Shown here in pieces: positions 14,837-21,764 of a stretch of 24,420 nucleotides of DNA; the first letter of the stretch is position 1, and every line of letters starts with the position of its first letter. Source of the stretch: CAYMKL01 sp964390805 (lineage in GTDB: Bacteria > Chloroflexota > Anaerolineae > VGOG01); NCBI GenBank assembly GCA_964390805.1, contig CAYMKL010000105.1, positions 1 to 24,420 on the forward strand, in the 5' to 3' direction. Both the position numbers and the translations under genes were made by a program. The notes under the pieces are model-generated. The model made no database searches, was not told the origin of the DNA, and saw only the letters and a program-made list of their open reading frames with translations.

Positions 14837-15646
14837 ATGCGTTTTGCCCTTTCCGCAGGCTCTCTCTATACTTATGGCCTGGACCGCGTCTTTGCCCTGG
14901 CCGCCGAGGCCGGCTTCGATGGCATCGAGGTGCTCGTTGATCACCGATTCGATACCCGCCAGCCGGTCTACCTGCGGCGGCTGATGGAGCGGCACGGCCT
15001 GCCCATCCTGAGCGTCCACGCCCCCTTCCGCCCCTGGCGACTGGCAGCCTGGCCCCGCACTCACCCCGAGAGCATCGCCACGACAGCGGAACTGGCCAGG
15101 GCCGTCGGCGCGGAGACCATCATCGTCCATCTGCCCCGCTGGGGGGAAAGAGCTTACGCCCGCTGGCTGCGCAATGATCTGACGGCCTGGCAGCGGGCCA
15201 ATCCCAGTCCGGTGGTCACCGTGGAGAATATGCCGGTGCAGTGGGTGCGCTGGTGGCCCATTGGACCGCTGGAGATGTGGCGGATGAACCAATTGGAGAA
15301 ATGGGGGGCTTTCCCCCACCTCAACCTGGACACCACCCACCTGGGGACGAAAGGGCTGGATCCGCTGATGGTGTACGAGCAGTTGCGGGATCGGGTGGCG
15401 CACGTGCACCTGTCCAACGCCCGCCGGGAGGGACGACGTGTCCGGGAGCATCGCCGTCTGGAGGATGGCTTCCTGCCCCTGGATGCCCTCATCAGCCGGC
15501 TGGCCCAGGATGGCTACGATGGCATCGCCACGGTGGAACTGAACCCCAAAGCACTGGAGGCGGAGGACGAGGAGAAGGCGCGCTTCCACCTGGGACAGCA
15601 GATTGGCTTCTGCCGACGGCATGGAGGGGAAGTGAGTAATGAGTAA
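14837..15646 (+). CDS. Sugar phosphate isomerase/epimerase-like TIM barrel
   Basis: A 269-aa protein of the xylose-isomerase-like TIM-barrel (AP endonuclease 2) superfamily. It shows AAEAGFDGIEVLVDHR near the start, PILSVHAPFRPW, TIIVHLPRWGE, VTVENMPVQ, HLNLDTTHLG, VAHVHLSNAR and GIATVELNP. These are the beta-strand ends where His/Glu/Asp metal ligands sit (His~65, His~104, Glu~130, Asp~168, His~196 by eye). The substrate is unknown; the family covers sugar isomerases, epimerases and endonuclease IV. ATG 14837 is preferred over TTG 14807, because the intervening segment is a repeat-like AAACACGGAAGCACGGAG stretch and a GGAG lies near the ATG. It is separated from the DGR by a terminator. Confidence 0.8.
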   Translation: MRFALSAGSLYTYGLDRVFALAAEAGFDGIEVLVDHRFDTRQPVYLRRLMERHGLPILSVHAPFRPWRLAAWPRTHPESIATTAELARAVGAETIIVHLPRWGERAYARWLRNDLTAWQRANPSPVVTVENMPVQWVRWWPIGPLEMWRMNQLEKWGAFPHLNLDTTHLGTKGLDPLMVYEQLRDRVAHVHLSNARREGRRVREHRRLEDGFLPLDALISRLAQDGYDGIATVELNPKALEAEDEEKARFHLGQQIGFCRRHGGEVSNE

Positions 15647-15748
15647 CGGCGGGAGGAGCAGGCGCTGGCAGCCGAGTTCGGTGAGCAATGGGAGGAGTAT
15701 TGCCGGCGGGTTCCGGGCTGGATGCCGCGCATCCCGAAGAAGCGTTGA
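15647..15748 (+). pseudogene. C-terminal remnant of an isoprenylcysteine-methyltransferase-like protein
   Basis: Directly after the stop of the upstream gene the same frame reads REEQALAAEFGEQWEEYC, then RRVPGWMPRIPKKR and a stop at 15746-15748. The pattern EE-x-L-x-x-x-F-G-x-x-(W/Y)-x-x-Y-x-x-R-V-P-x-x-(I/M)-P is the usual C-terminus of ICMT/phospholipid methyltransferase family membrane enzymes. The transmembrane part is missing. The family call rests on pattern memory. Confidence 0.5.
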
Positions 15749-16192
15749 AACATTGACACCATCTACGCCAGTCCCCTCATCCGCGCCAGGGACACGGCCG
15801 AGATCGTCGCCGCCGAGCTGGGCCTGCCAGTGAACCTCGACGACGACCTGCGCGAGTTCGAGGTGAGCTACTGGGATGACAGCGATGACCACGCCCCGCC
15901 ATACATCAACGGCTCCGCCGCGCCCCCAGCCTACCTACCCAAGAGCTACCAGCCCTTCAAGGCCAGGGTCCAAAGGGCGGCCCACCGCATCCTCAAGGCC
16001 CATCCAGAAGGCACGGTATTGATCGTAGCCCACGGAGGCACCGTCGGGACCATCGTACGGTCCCTGTTGGGGGCTCACAGCTTCGGCGTCCACACGGACG
16101 CCACCGGGCTGCATGGTCTGAACTGGACTGGCAGCCGATGGCTCGTCGAATTCATGAATCGCCGAGAGCACCTGTTGGGGGAGATCAAATGA
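15749..16192 (+). pseudogene. 5'-truncated histidine phosphatase (phosphoglycerate-mutase family)
   Basis: The frame reads TIYASPLIRARDTAEIVA, then LREFEVSYWDD and TVLIVAHGGTVGTIVRSL. These are the middle and C-terminal parts of a histidine phosphatase, including the second catalytic His (AHGG). The N-terminal strand with the phospho-accepting R-H-G motif is absent, and a stop (15746-15748, shared with the preceding remnant) blocks any upstream extension. A protein could still start at GTG 15830 (120 aa) but would lack catalysis. It overlaps the next gene by 4 bp, so translation through it may still serve coupling. Deletion fused it to the methyltransferase remnant; assembly error is an alternative. 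Confidence 0.65.
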
Positions 16193-17208
16193 GCGAAGCG
16201 CGAGGCTGGCTACGGGCGGTGGCTGCCGCGTACGCCGCCGGAGCGGATACCTGGACGGAGGACAGCGTGACGGTGCGCCGCGTGACCGGCGGGTTCAACA
16301 ATGCCCTGTACCGCGTGGAGGCCAATGGGCAGCGCTACGCCTGCAAGCTGTGTGTCGCCGATGAGTGCCGCCGGGCTTCACGAGAGTATGCGGCCCTATG
16401 CCTGCTGCACGCGGCGGGGCTGGATATCGCGCCACGGCACCTCTGGTTGGACGAAAGCTGCACCGTCGTTCCCTTCCCCGCTGTCGCCTACCATTGGCTG
16501 CCCGGCCAACCTCTCAGCCCATCGCCCACAGCGCAGCAATTGGCCTCGTTGCTCGACAGTTTTCACTGCCTGCACACTCTCCAACTGGGCGACTTTGCGG
16601 ACCACGATGTCCACGACGCCTGGGCCCACTGGTTTGACTTCGAGTTGTACCTGGCTGAGCTACGCGATTTCCTGGCCAAGTACGGGCCCTGGCTGGTGGC
16701 CACCGATCCTGATGGACGGGATTTGCGCGATCGGCTGGCCCGGCTGGTGGATGGTTGCGCGGAAGTCGTCCTGACGGCAGCCGTGAACCCAGGCCGCGAG
16801 AGCGTGCCGTTGCGCCTGTGTCGCGTGGACCCGAATCTGGCCAACACGGTGTGGAGTGGGGATGGTCAGTTGCGCTGGGTGGACTGGGAATTCAGTGGGT
16901 GGGGCGATCCTGCCTTAGACTTGGCGGAGTTGCGCTGGCATGCGGCATCGGCTGAGATGAGCGAGGACCAGCACGCCTGGCTGCGCCACAACTACCGCCG
17001 GCCTGCCGGTGACCATGATTTTGAGGAACGGCTCACGGTGTGGGACCGCCTCCGGGCGACGCGCTGGCCCTTTCTGATCCTACGTTGGCTGTGGAGCGAA
17101 CACAATGGTCCAGATCGAGTGCGTCTGACCCGACCCGCTGCCGATGTAGTCGAATTGCGCGTTCGCCTGGTCCGCTTCATTGAACGCGCTGAATGTCTCG
17201 CTTCCTAA
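16189..17208 (+). CDS. Aminoglycoside phosphotransferase/choline kinase-like protein
   Basis: A 339-aa protein of the APH kinase-like superfamily, which phosphorylates small hydroxylated molecules. Visible are the ATP-lobe RRVTGGFNNALYRVE and YACKLCV (the Lys), the hinge AYHWLPGQPL, the catalytic-loop equivalent LCRVDPNLANTVW and the metal-binding VDWEFSGWGDPALDLAEL. The catalytic loop normally reads H-x-D-x-x-x-x-N; here the His is Arg while Asp and Asn remain. Activity is plausible but the substrate is unknown. The start overlaps the truncated phosphatase stop (ATGA). It ends convergently with selD, overlapping its 3' end by 4 bp. Confidence 0.75.
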   Translation: MSEARGWLRAVAAAYAAGADTWTEDSVTVRRVTGGFNNALYRVEANGQRYACKLCVADECRRASREYAALCLLHAAGLDIAPRHLWLDESCTVVPFPAVAYHWLPGQPLSPSPTAQQLASLLDSFHCLHTLQLGDFADHDVHDAWAHWFDFELYLAELRDFLAKYGPWLVATDPDGRDLRDRLARLVDGCAEVVLTAAVNPGRESVPLRLCRVDPNLANTVWSGDGQLRWVDWEFSGWGDPALDLAELRWHAASAEMSEDQHAWLRHNYRRPAGDHDFEERLTVWDRLRATRWPFLILRWLWSEHNGPDRVRLTRPAADVVELRVRLVRFIERAECLAS

Positions 17209-18251
17209 ACCACTTCGATACCCTCCCCCTCCAGCACCTCGCCAATGACCCACCAAAGATGTCCCTCATCGCCGAAGAGGTCAGTGAGCGTCTTCAGCCT
17301 ATCTGGTGGGACGGAGACGAGCAGCCCTCCCGACGTTTCAGGGGTGAAGAGCAACAGTTGCATCTCCTCTGAGATACCCGGCCCGAAGTCCACCCACTGT
17401 TCATAGGCGCTCTGGTTGCGACACGATCCACCAGGGAAAAGCCACTCCTCAGCGTACTGTATTGCCCCCTCCAGAAAAGGCATTCCATCTACGTAGAAGC
17501 GCAACCGTACACCGCTCTTCTCCCCCATCTCATAACCGTGGCCCAGCAGCGCAAAGCCGGTGACGTCGGTGCAGGCGTTCACGCCGACCTGCTGGATCAG
17601 CCGAGCTGCATTCCGGTTGAGCTTTTTCATGCTCTCCACTGCTGCTGCCACGTGGGTCGGCTCGGCCACCTCCCCTTTGAGGGCCGTAGTGATGATGCCG
17701 ACTCCCAGCGGCTTGGTCAGCACCAACACGTCGCCGGGCCGGGCGCCGGCCTTGGTCAGTACGCGGTCGGGGTGGACGAAGCCCATCACCGCCAGGCCGT
17801 ATTTGGGCTCCTTGTCGTCCAGGGTGTGGCCGCCGGCCAGCACTCCTCCCGCCTCGGCCACCTTCTCCGCCCCGCCGCGCAGAATCTCAGAGATGATGTC
17901 CGGCGGCAGGTCGGGGGGAAAGCCGCAGATATTGAGGGCCAGCACCACCTCGCCGCCCATGGCGTAGACGTCGCTCATGGCGTTGGCGGCGCCGATGGCC
18001 CCGTAATCGTAGGGGGCGTCCACCACGGGCGGGAAGAAGTCGAGAGTCTGAATGACGGCCACCTCGTCGTTGATCTTGTACACCGCGGCGTCGTCGCTCA
18101 CTTCCAGCCCCACCAGCAACTCGGGATATTCTTCGGCGCGGAACATGTTTTGCAGCGGGCGCAGCACCTGCGCCAGGGCCTCTGGCCCTCTTTTGGCCGC
18201 TCAACCGGCGGCGCTGGTCAGCGCTGTCAGGCGAATCTCCTCACGGGTCAC
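17205..18251 (-). CDS. selD: Selenide, water dikinase SelD, selenocysteine-containing
   Basis: SelD makes selenophosphate from selenide and ATP, the selenium donor for selenocysteine and selenouridine. From GTG 18251-18249 the frame gives 348 residues, with one in-frame UGA (18203-18201) at codon 17. This is the position of the catalytic Cys17 of E. coli SelD. The context SAAG-U-AAKRG keeps the U/C-x-x-K pattern (Lys20). The start has a GGAGG SD about 8 nt upstream. Later motifs are LLVGLEVSDDAAVY, TLDFFPPVVDAPYDYG, AMSDVYAMGG, AGGHTLDDKEP, LTKPLGVGI, TDVTGFALLGHGYEMGE and TPETSGGLLVSV. A conventional caller would start at 18167 and lose the glycine-rich/catalytic segment. A SECIS-like hairpin follows the UGA. 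It is last in the selenium operon. The genome should encode SelA, SelB and tRNA-Sec elsewhere. Confidence 0.9.
18172..18203 (-). promoter_or_regulatory. Bacterial SECIS-like hairpin after the selD UGA
   Basis: On the minus strand the UGA (18203-18201) is followed by GGGCC-AGA-GGCCC (18188-18176), flanked by an A-U pair and, across an A-rich bulge, by a GGCC/GGC lower stem. The apical loop begins 20 nt into the element and has G at its second position, as recalled for the bSECIS consensus. It would bind SelB to insert selenocysteine. Confidence 0.7.
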
Positions 18252-18557
18252 GTTTCTAACCTCCGACAGAGAAACCTATCAACAGCAAGCTCAATCCGTC
18301 AACTGGGCAAAGACGCCCTCAGCCCAGAGCGTGAGCTCAGCAACCTCTTCTTCACCCATCTCCTCAGAGCCCAGGCCGGAGAAACAACTGAGCCCGGATA
18401 GTTCATCTTTCTCATCATCGTGTTTTTCTACCGATGCCTGGCCAGCTCTGAGCCGCCGATTTCGGACCGCACTTATAGGCTGACCACTTTCCCCGCTCTC
18501 GATATTGTCTCGGCTATGGTGTACATGTTGGACACCTCACCCACGGCGATCTTTTCC
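18252..18557 (-). other. 306-bp gap between DUF3343 gene and selD
   Basis: No gene of recognisable family is seen. On the minus strand short frames exist (for example MYTIAETISRAGKVVSL, and an acidic frame ending EEVAELTLWAEGVFAQLTD), but none has both a good start and a convincing length. The segment could hold a remnant gene or untranslated mRNA. The selD SD sits at its end (18261-18266). Confidence 0.4.
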
Positions 18558-18785
18558 TTAGATCTCGTGAACTCCCTCCAGTTCCACACGGGCGGCTTGC
18601 AGTGCTTGAAGCACTGCCTGTTGATCGGCCCGCTCGATTCGGACGCACACCCCGCAGTCGGAGCTGAGGTGGCGGGGAACGGGGATCAACTTGCAGGAGA
18701 TTCCCGCCTTCGCCAGAACCTTCTCGGCCCGCAGAGCGTAACTCGTGGAATAGACAAGAATGACTGCGTACCGCTTGCTGGTCAT
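18558..18785 (-). CDS. DUF3343 family protein, putative Se/S carrier
   Basis: A 75-aa protein. It begins KRYAVILVYSTSYALRAEKV, then CKLIPVPRHLSSDCGVCVRI and ends in a helix with LQAARVELEGVHEI. The pattern PVPR-x-(L/I)-S-S-D-C-G is typical of DUF3343 proteins, which co-occur with selenium-metabolism genes and have been proposed as small Se/S carrier-like proteins. The Cys residues in the DCGVC segment are candidate carrier sites. The start codon overlaps the stop of the cysteine desulfurase gene (ATGA), so translation is coupled. Functional evidence for the family is slight. Confidence 0.82.
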   Translation of the reverse strand: MTSKRYAVILVYSTSYALRAEKVLAKAGISCKLIPVPRHLSSDCGVCVRIERADQQAVLQALQAARVELEGVHEI

Positions 18786-19936
18786 CGTGCCTCCTGAGCA
18801 AGTTCACGCACGGCGGCCACGGCGGTATCCACTTCCTCCCGCGTGTTGAAGACCCCCAACCCGAAGCGCACCGTGCCCTCCGGGAACGTGCCCAGCGTCC
18901 TGTGGGCAGCGGGCGCGCAGTGTAGCCCCACGCGGCACAGGATGCCATATTCTTCGTCTAAACGCAGCCCCACTTCCGAAGGCTCCACGCCGGTAACATT
19001 GAAGGAAACAGTGGCTGTCTGTCGTTTGGCGTCCAACCCACCGTAGATGGTCACGCCAGGGATGTTTCTTAACCCATCAATCAGCCGCCGGGCCAGTTTC
19101 ACCTCGTGGGCGCGGATGGCGTCCACGCCTCGCTCCAATACCCAGCGCAGGCCGGCCTCCAGTCCCGCCAGGCCCACTGCGTTGGACGTGCCGCTTTCGC
19201 ACAGGTCGGGCAGGAAATTGGGTTGCTCCTCGTGCTCCGAGCGGCTACCGGTGCCACCTCGCTTGAGTGGCTCCATCCGTTCGACGTCTACTCGCTCGCC
19301 GACGATCAATCCCCCCGTGCCCATCGGCCCATAGAGCGACTTGTGGCCGGTGAATCCCAGCAGGTCAATGGAGTCAGCCTCCACATCTATCGTGTAGGCC
19401 CCGCCGGTTTGGGCCGCGTCCACCAAAAGGAGCGGGCCGTGGCGGCGAGCAATGCGTCCCACCTCGGCCACCGGCAGCAGCGTGCCCACCACGTTGGAGG
19501 CGTGGTTGAGGGCAATCATCACTGTATTGGGCCGTATCGCCGCCTCCACGTCGGCAGGATCGAGAAAGCCCTCCGGCGAGCACCGCACCACCGTCACCGT
19601 CACGCCCTGCCGCTCCAGGGTGCGCAGTGGGCGCATCACCGAGTTGTGCTCCATGCTGCTGGTGATGACGTGGTCGCCGGGGCGCAAGAGGCCGTGCAGG
19701 GCCAGGTTGAGGGCCTCCGTCACGTTGGGGCCGAAGACTACTCGCAACGGATCCGGCGCGTTGAACAGCTCGGCCACCGACTCGCGGACGTCATAGACGA
19801 TACGCCCGGACTCCACGGCGAGGCGATGGGCAGAGCGGCCAGGATTGGCACCCACGTCGTTCAGGAAGTGCACCATTGCCTCGGCCACGCCCGGCGGCTT
19901 GGGCCAGGAGGTAGCAGCGTTGTCAAAGTAAATCAT
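18782..19936 (-). CDS. Cysteine desulfurase / selenocysteine lyase family PLP enzyme
   Basis: A 384-aa class-V aminotransferase-fold enzyme. It opens MIYFDNAATSWPKPP, then HNSVMRPL (PLP-stacking His), VDAAQTGG (Asp173, pyridine nitrogen) and GFTGHKSLYGP (Schiff-base Lys199). The C-terminal loop is RVGLHCAPAAH (Cys340), as in the desulfurase-like subfamily often linked to selD and yedF. It would release S or Se from cysteine or selenocysteine; in this operon, Se mobilisation for SelD is the natural role (inference). The start at 19936 is chosen because the upstream in-frame ATG at 19963 lies in repeat DNA and adds nine unrelated residues. The stop overlaps the DUF3343 start. Confidence 0.88.
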   Translation of the reverse strand: MIYFDNAATSWPKPPGVAEAMVHFLNDVGANPGRSAHRLAVESGRIVYDVRESVAELFNAPDPLRVVFGPNVTEALNLALHGLLRPGDHVITSSMEHNSVMRPLRTLERQGVTVTVVRCSPEGFLDPADVEAAIRPNTVMIALNHASNVVGTLLPVAEVGRIARRHGPLLLVDAAQTGGAYTIDVEADSIDLLGFTGHKSLYGPMGTGGLIVGERVDVERMEPLKRGGTGSRSEHEEQPNFLPDLCESGTSNAVGLAGLEAGLRWVLERGVDAIRAHEVKLARRLIDGLRNIPGVTIYGGLDAKRQTATVSFNVTGVEPSEVGLRLDEEYGILCRVGLHCAPAAHRTLGTFPEGTVRFGLGVFNTREEVDTAVAAVRELAQEAR

Positions 19937-19952
19937 GGTCAAACCCCAAATC

Positions 19953-19997
19953 CCAATGACCAAACCCCAACAACGAGCCTTGAGGTTTGGTCATTGG
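19953..19997 (-). repeat. Repeat-derived hairpin between yedF-like gene and desulfurase gene
   Basis: A perfect 14-bp inverted repeat, CCAATGACCAAACC (19953-19966) with GGTTTGGTCATTGG (19984-19997), has a 17-nt loop. The surrounding 19937-20015 is made of TTGGTCA/GGGGTTT heptamer-like units, and the yedF-like stop codon lies in one of them. It may act as an intercistronic RNA stem. Confidence 0.7.
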
Positions 19998-20011
19998 TCA
20001 TTTTTCATTGG

Positions 20012-20221
20012 TCATTTCCAGATGGTCAACTTGAACTCGTCCCCCATCTCCTCGACTTCGACCTGGCAACCGAGCTTTTCAGACGCGCGCCGCACGTTCT
20101 CACGCGAGGTCACGGTCTCCACCAGCACCTCAATGGGGAATTCTCCCGCCTGGATAGCCCTCCTGGTCATGATGACTGGCTGAGGGCAGGAGAAGCCACG
20201 AGCGTCTACTACTTTAGCCAT
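20012..20221 (-). CDS. yedF: TusA/SirA-like protein, YedF N-terminal type
   Basis: A 69-aa protein of the TusA/SirA fold. VVDARGFSCPQPVIMTRRAI holds the C-P-x-P carrier motif (Cys12), which carries persulfide or, in a selenium context, perselenide. The rest (IEVLVETVTSRENVRRASEK) fits the beta-alpha-beta-alpha fold. Selenium-linked YedF proteins usually have a second, DsrE-like domain; here it is missing, so this is a single-domain version or was shortened by the repeat that supplies its stop. An AGGGAGGT SD precedes the ATG. It lies 17 bp after yedE. Confidence 0.82.
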   Translation of the reverse strand: MAKVVDARGFSCPQPVIMTRRAIQAGEFPIEVLVETVTSRENVRRASEKLGCQVEVEEMGDEFKLTIWK

Positions 20222-20238
20222 TGCTGAACCTCCCTTCC

Positions 20239-21345
20239 CTATTTCTCGCGCATGGTGAAGCCGATGATCAGGCAGACCACCAGCCCCAGGATCACGGCAG
20301 CCATCCCATGAGGCGAGATGCCACCCATTGTGCCGTTGGCGACACTATCGGGTGTGCCGGCCAGCGCAAAGTTGTGGGCAAAGCCAGCGCCTACGATCAT
20401 CCCCAGGACAAAGACCCCTGCGTCGCCATCCCCCTCGCCAGAGAGGAACAATTGCCGGCCCGGGCAGCCACCAGCCAGGGCGAAGGCCAGTCCAGCCAGC
20501 GCCATCCCCAGGAAGTTCCACAGATGGCTACTGTGAGCCACCGGCTGGCCGAAAAAGCCGAAGCTCACTTGTCCCAGGATCAGGTTGGTGATGAAAGCCA
20601 CCACCAACAGTGCGCCGAGGCCGCTGATGAGGTGGGTGTCGCCCATCAGGATGACGTCTCGGATGGAACCCATGGTGCAGAAGCGAGTGCGCTGGGCCAG
20701 GAAGCCGATGATCAGTCCCGCGCCCAGGGAGATGAGCAGGGGGGCGTGGAGTGAGCCGGGACCCTTCTCACTGAAGAAGATGGCGCCGCCCTCACTGAAC
20801 TGCGGCCGAAAGATGCGCAGTAAGAGTAAGCCGATCATGATAATTGGCATGATCCAGCCAACGGCGGTGCAGGTTTTGTAGGAGCGGCCCAGGTTGTAGC
20901 CAGCCTTGAGGAACTGGACGCCGATGGTGACGCCGACAGCCAGCCCGGTCAGGCCCAGGATGGCGTTCAGGTCGCCGCCGGCCAGCCGAAGGAGCGTGCG
21001 CCAGGGGCAACCCAGAAAGGCTAGTGAGCCAATCATGGCGAACACGCCCAGGAGGAAGCGGACGATGGGGGCAGAGCCGGCGCGGGGCTTGAACTCGCGA
21101 AAGAGAAGCGCCGCGATGGTCGCGCCCAGCACAAAGGCGATGATCTCCGGACGGATGTACTGGACGACAGCAGCGCGGTGGAGTCCCAGCGCCCCGGCGA
21201 TGTCCCGCTCGAAGCAGGCCACGCAAATGCCCATGTTGGGTGGGTTACCAGCCTTCTGCAAAAGCGGGGCCAGGACGCCGATGACGGCTCCGGCCAGGAC
21301 GATGCCCCAACGGGAGGCAAAGAAACGGGTAAGCTTCTCGGACAT
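20239..21345 (-). CDS. yedE: YeeE/YedE-type selenium/sulfur transport membrane protein
   Basis: A 368-aa integral membrane protein with about 10 hydrophobic helices and two sulfur-transport (YeeE/YedE) repeats. The marks are GNPPNMGICVACFERDIAG, FLGCPWRTLLRLAGGDLN, FCTMGSIRDVILMGDTHL and GGCPGRQLFLSGEGDGDA. The conserved Cys residues may pass the substrate through the membrane. NPPNMG-x-C-x-A-C-F is typical of the selenium-linked YedE subfamily (from memory), and the context agrees. The start ATG 21345-21343 has an ideal AGGAGG SD (21353-21358). Upstream in-frame starts lie across leader hairpins and are rejected. It is the first gene of the selenium operon, so its leader could control all five genes. 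Confidence 0.88.
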   Translation of the reverse strand: MSEKLTRFFASRWGIVLAGAVIGVLAPLLQKAGNPPNMGICVACFERDIAGALGLHRAAVVQYIRPEIIAFVLGATIAALLFREFKPRAGSAPIVRFLLGVFAMIGSLAFLGCPWRTLLRLAGGDLNAILGLTGLAVGVTIGVQFLKAGYNLGRSYKTCTAVGWIMPIIMIGLLLLRIFRPQFSEGGAIFFSEKGPGSLHAPLLISLGAGLIIGFLAQRTRFCTMGSIRDVILMGDTHLISGLGALLVVAFITNLILGQVSFGFFGQPVAHSSHLWNFLGMALAGLAFALAGGCPGRQLFLSGEGDGDAGVFVLGMIVGAGFAHNFALAGTPDSVANGTMGGISPHGMAAVILGLVVCLIIGFTMREK

Positions 21346-21370
21346 AGTACAAACCTCCTGAAATGTGATC

Positions 21371-21418
21371 CCCACACGTCCTTCGATCTTGCCCAGGGCA
21401 CTAAGGACGTAGTGTGGG
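21371..21418 (-). promoter_or_regulatory. Leader hairpin just upstream of yedE
   Basis: CCCACACGTCCTT (21371-21383) pairs with AAGGAC-GTA-GTGTGGG (21403-21418), leaving a 3-nt bulge and a 19-nt loop. It ends 25 nt before the yedE start codon, close to the SD. It may affect ribosome access or mRNA stability. Confidence 0.6.
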
Positions 21419-21420
21419 CA

Positions 21421-21455
21421 AAACAAAACCGCCGCAGGCACACGCCAGCGGCGGT
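21421..21455 (-). terminator. Terminator-like hairpin in the yedE leader (candidate attenuator)
   Basis: Read on the minus strand: CCGCCGC-T-GGC, loop GTGT, GCC-T-GCGGCGG, then TTTTGTTTTG. This is a strong stem with a T-rich tail, the form of an intrinsic terminator. It lies upstream of yedE with no minus-strand gene before it, so it would stop leader RNA before the selenium operon. Confidence 0.65.
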
Positions 21456-21678
21456 AGTTGCCCCAGGAGGGACACCACGTCCAGGCTCAGGGCGCGGTCA
21501 CACCACCGTCCGCTGACGTGTCTGACGTGTGCGTAGTGGCCTGCGAACGCCAACCAGCGCCCCAGGTCACGCTCAGATGCGTCGGTGATGAGGAATAGCC
21601 GTGCGAATGCGGACAAGTTTATCACAAAGATCTGACAAGCACAAGTTGGCAAGGCGCGCTAGCCACCGACATGCAAAG
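21456..21678. other. Divergent region between the selenium operon and amidase gene
   Basis: About 220 bp with no convincing gene. A minus-strand frame from TTG 21652 runs through the leader hairpins to 21401 but has no SD and no family resemblance. Minus-strand promoter candidates near 21620-21650 are weak (for example TTGTGC, 17 bp, TAAACT). A tandem CTGACGTGT-type duplication lies near 21512-21530. Confidence 0.4.
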
Positions 21679-21707
21679 TTGACTAAATCGAAAATCAGAG
21701 GTATGAT
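21679..21707 (+). promoter_or_regulatory. Sigma70-type promoter for the amidase gene
   Basis: TTGACT (21679-21684), a 17-bp spacer and TATGAT (21702-21707). The TTG start of the amidase is 57 bp after the -10. Confidence 0.8.
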
Positions 21708-21764
21708 TGAGTACAGTCTGCGGTTTGGGACGCGCATCTCCATACTCAGGGAGGACTCAAGGAG

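Noticed and set aside
17538..18401. Long plus-strand open frames across selD, and similar ones at 19106-20227
   Set aside because: They are antisense shadows of selD and the desulfurase gene, which have clear family motifs.
21401..21652. 83-codon minus-strand frame upstream of yedE (TTG start)
   Set aside because: It has no SD and no family resemblance, and it runs through the two leader hairpins. It is better explained as structured leader DNA.
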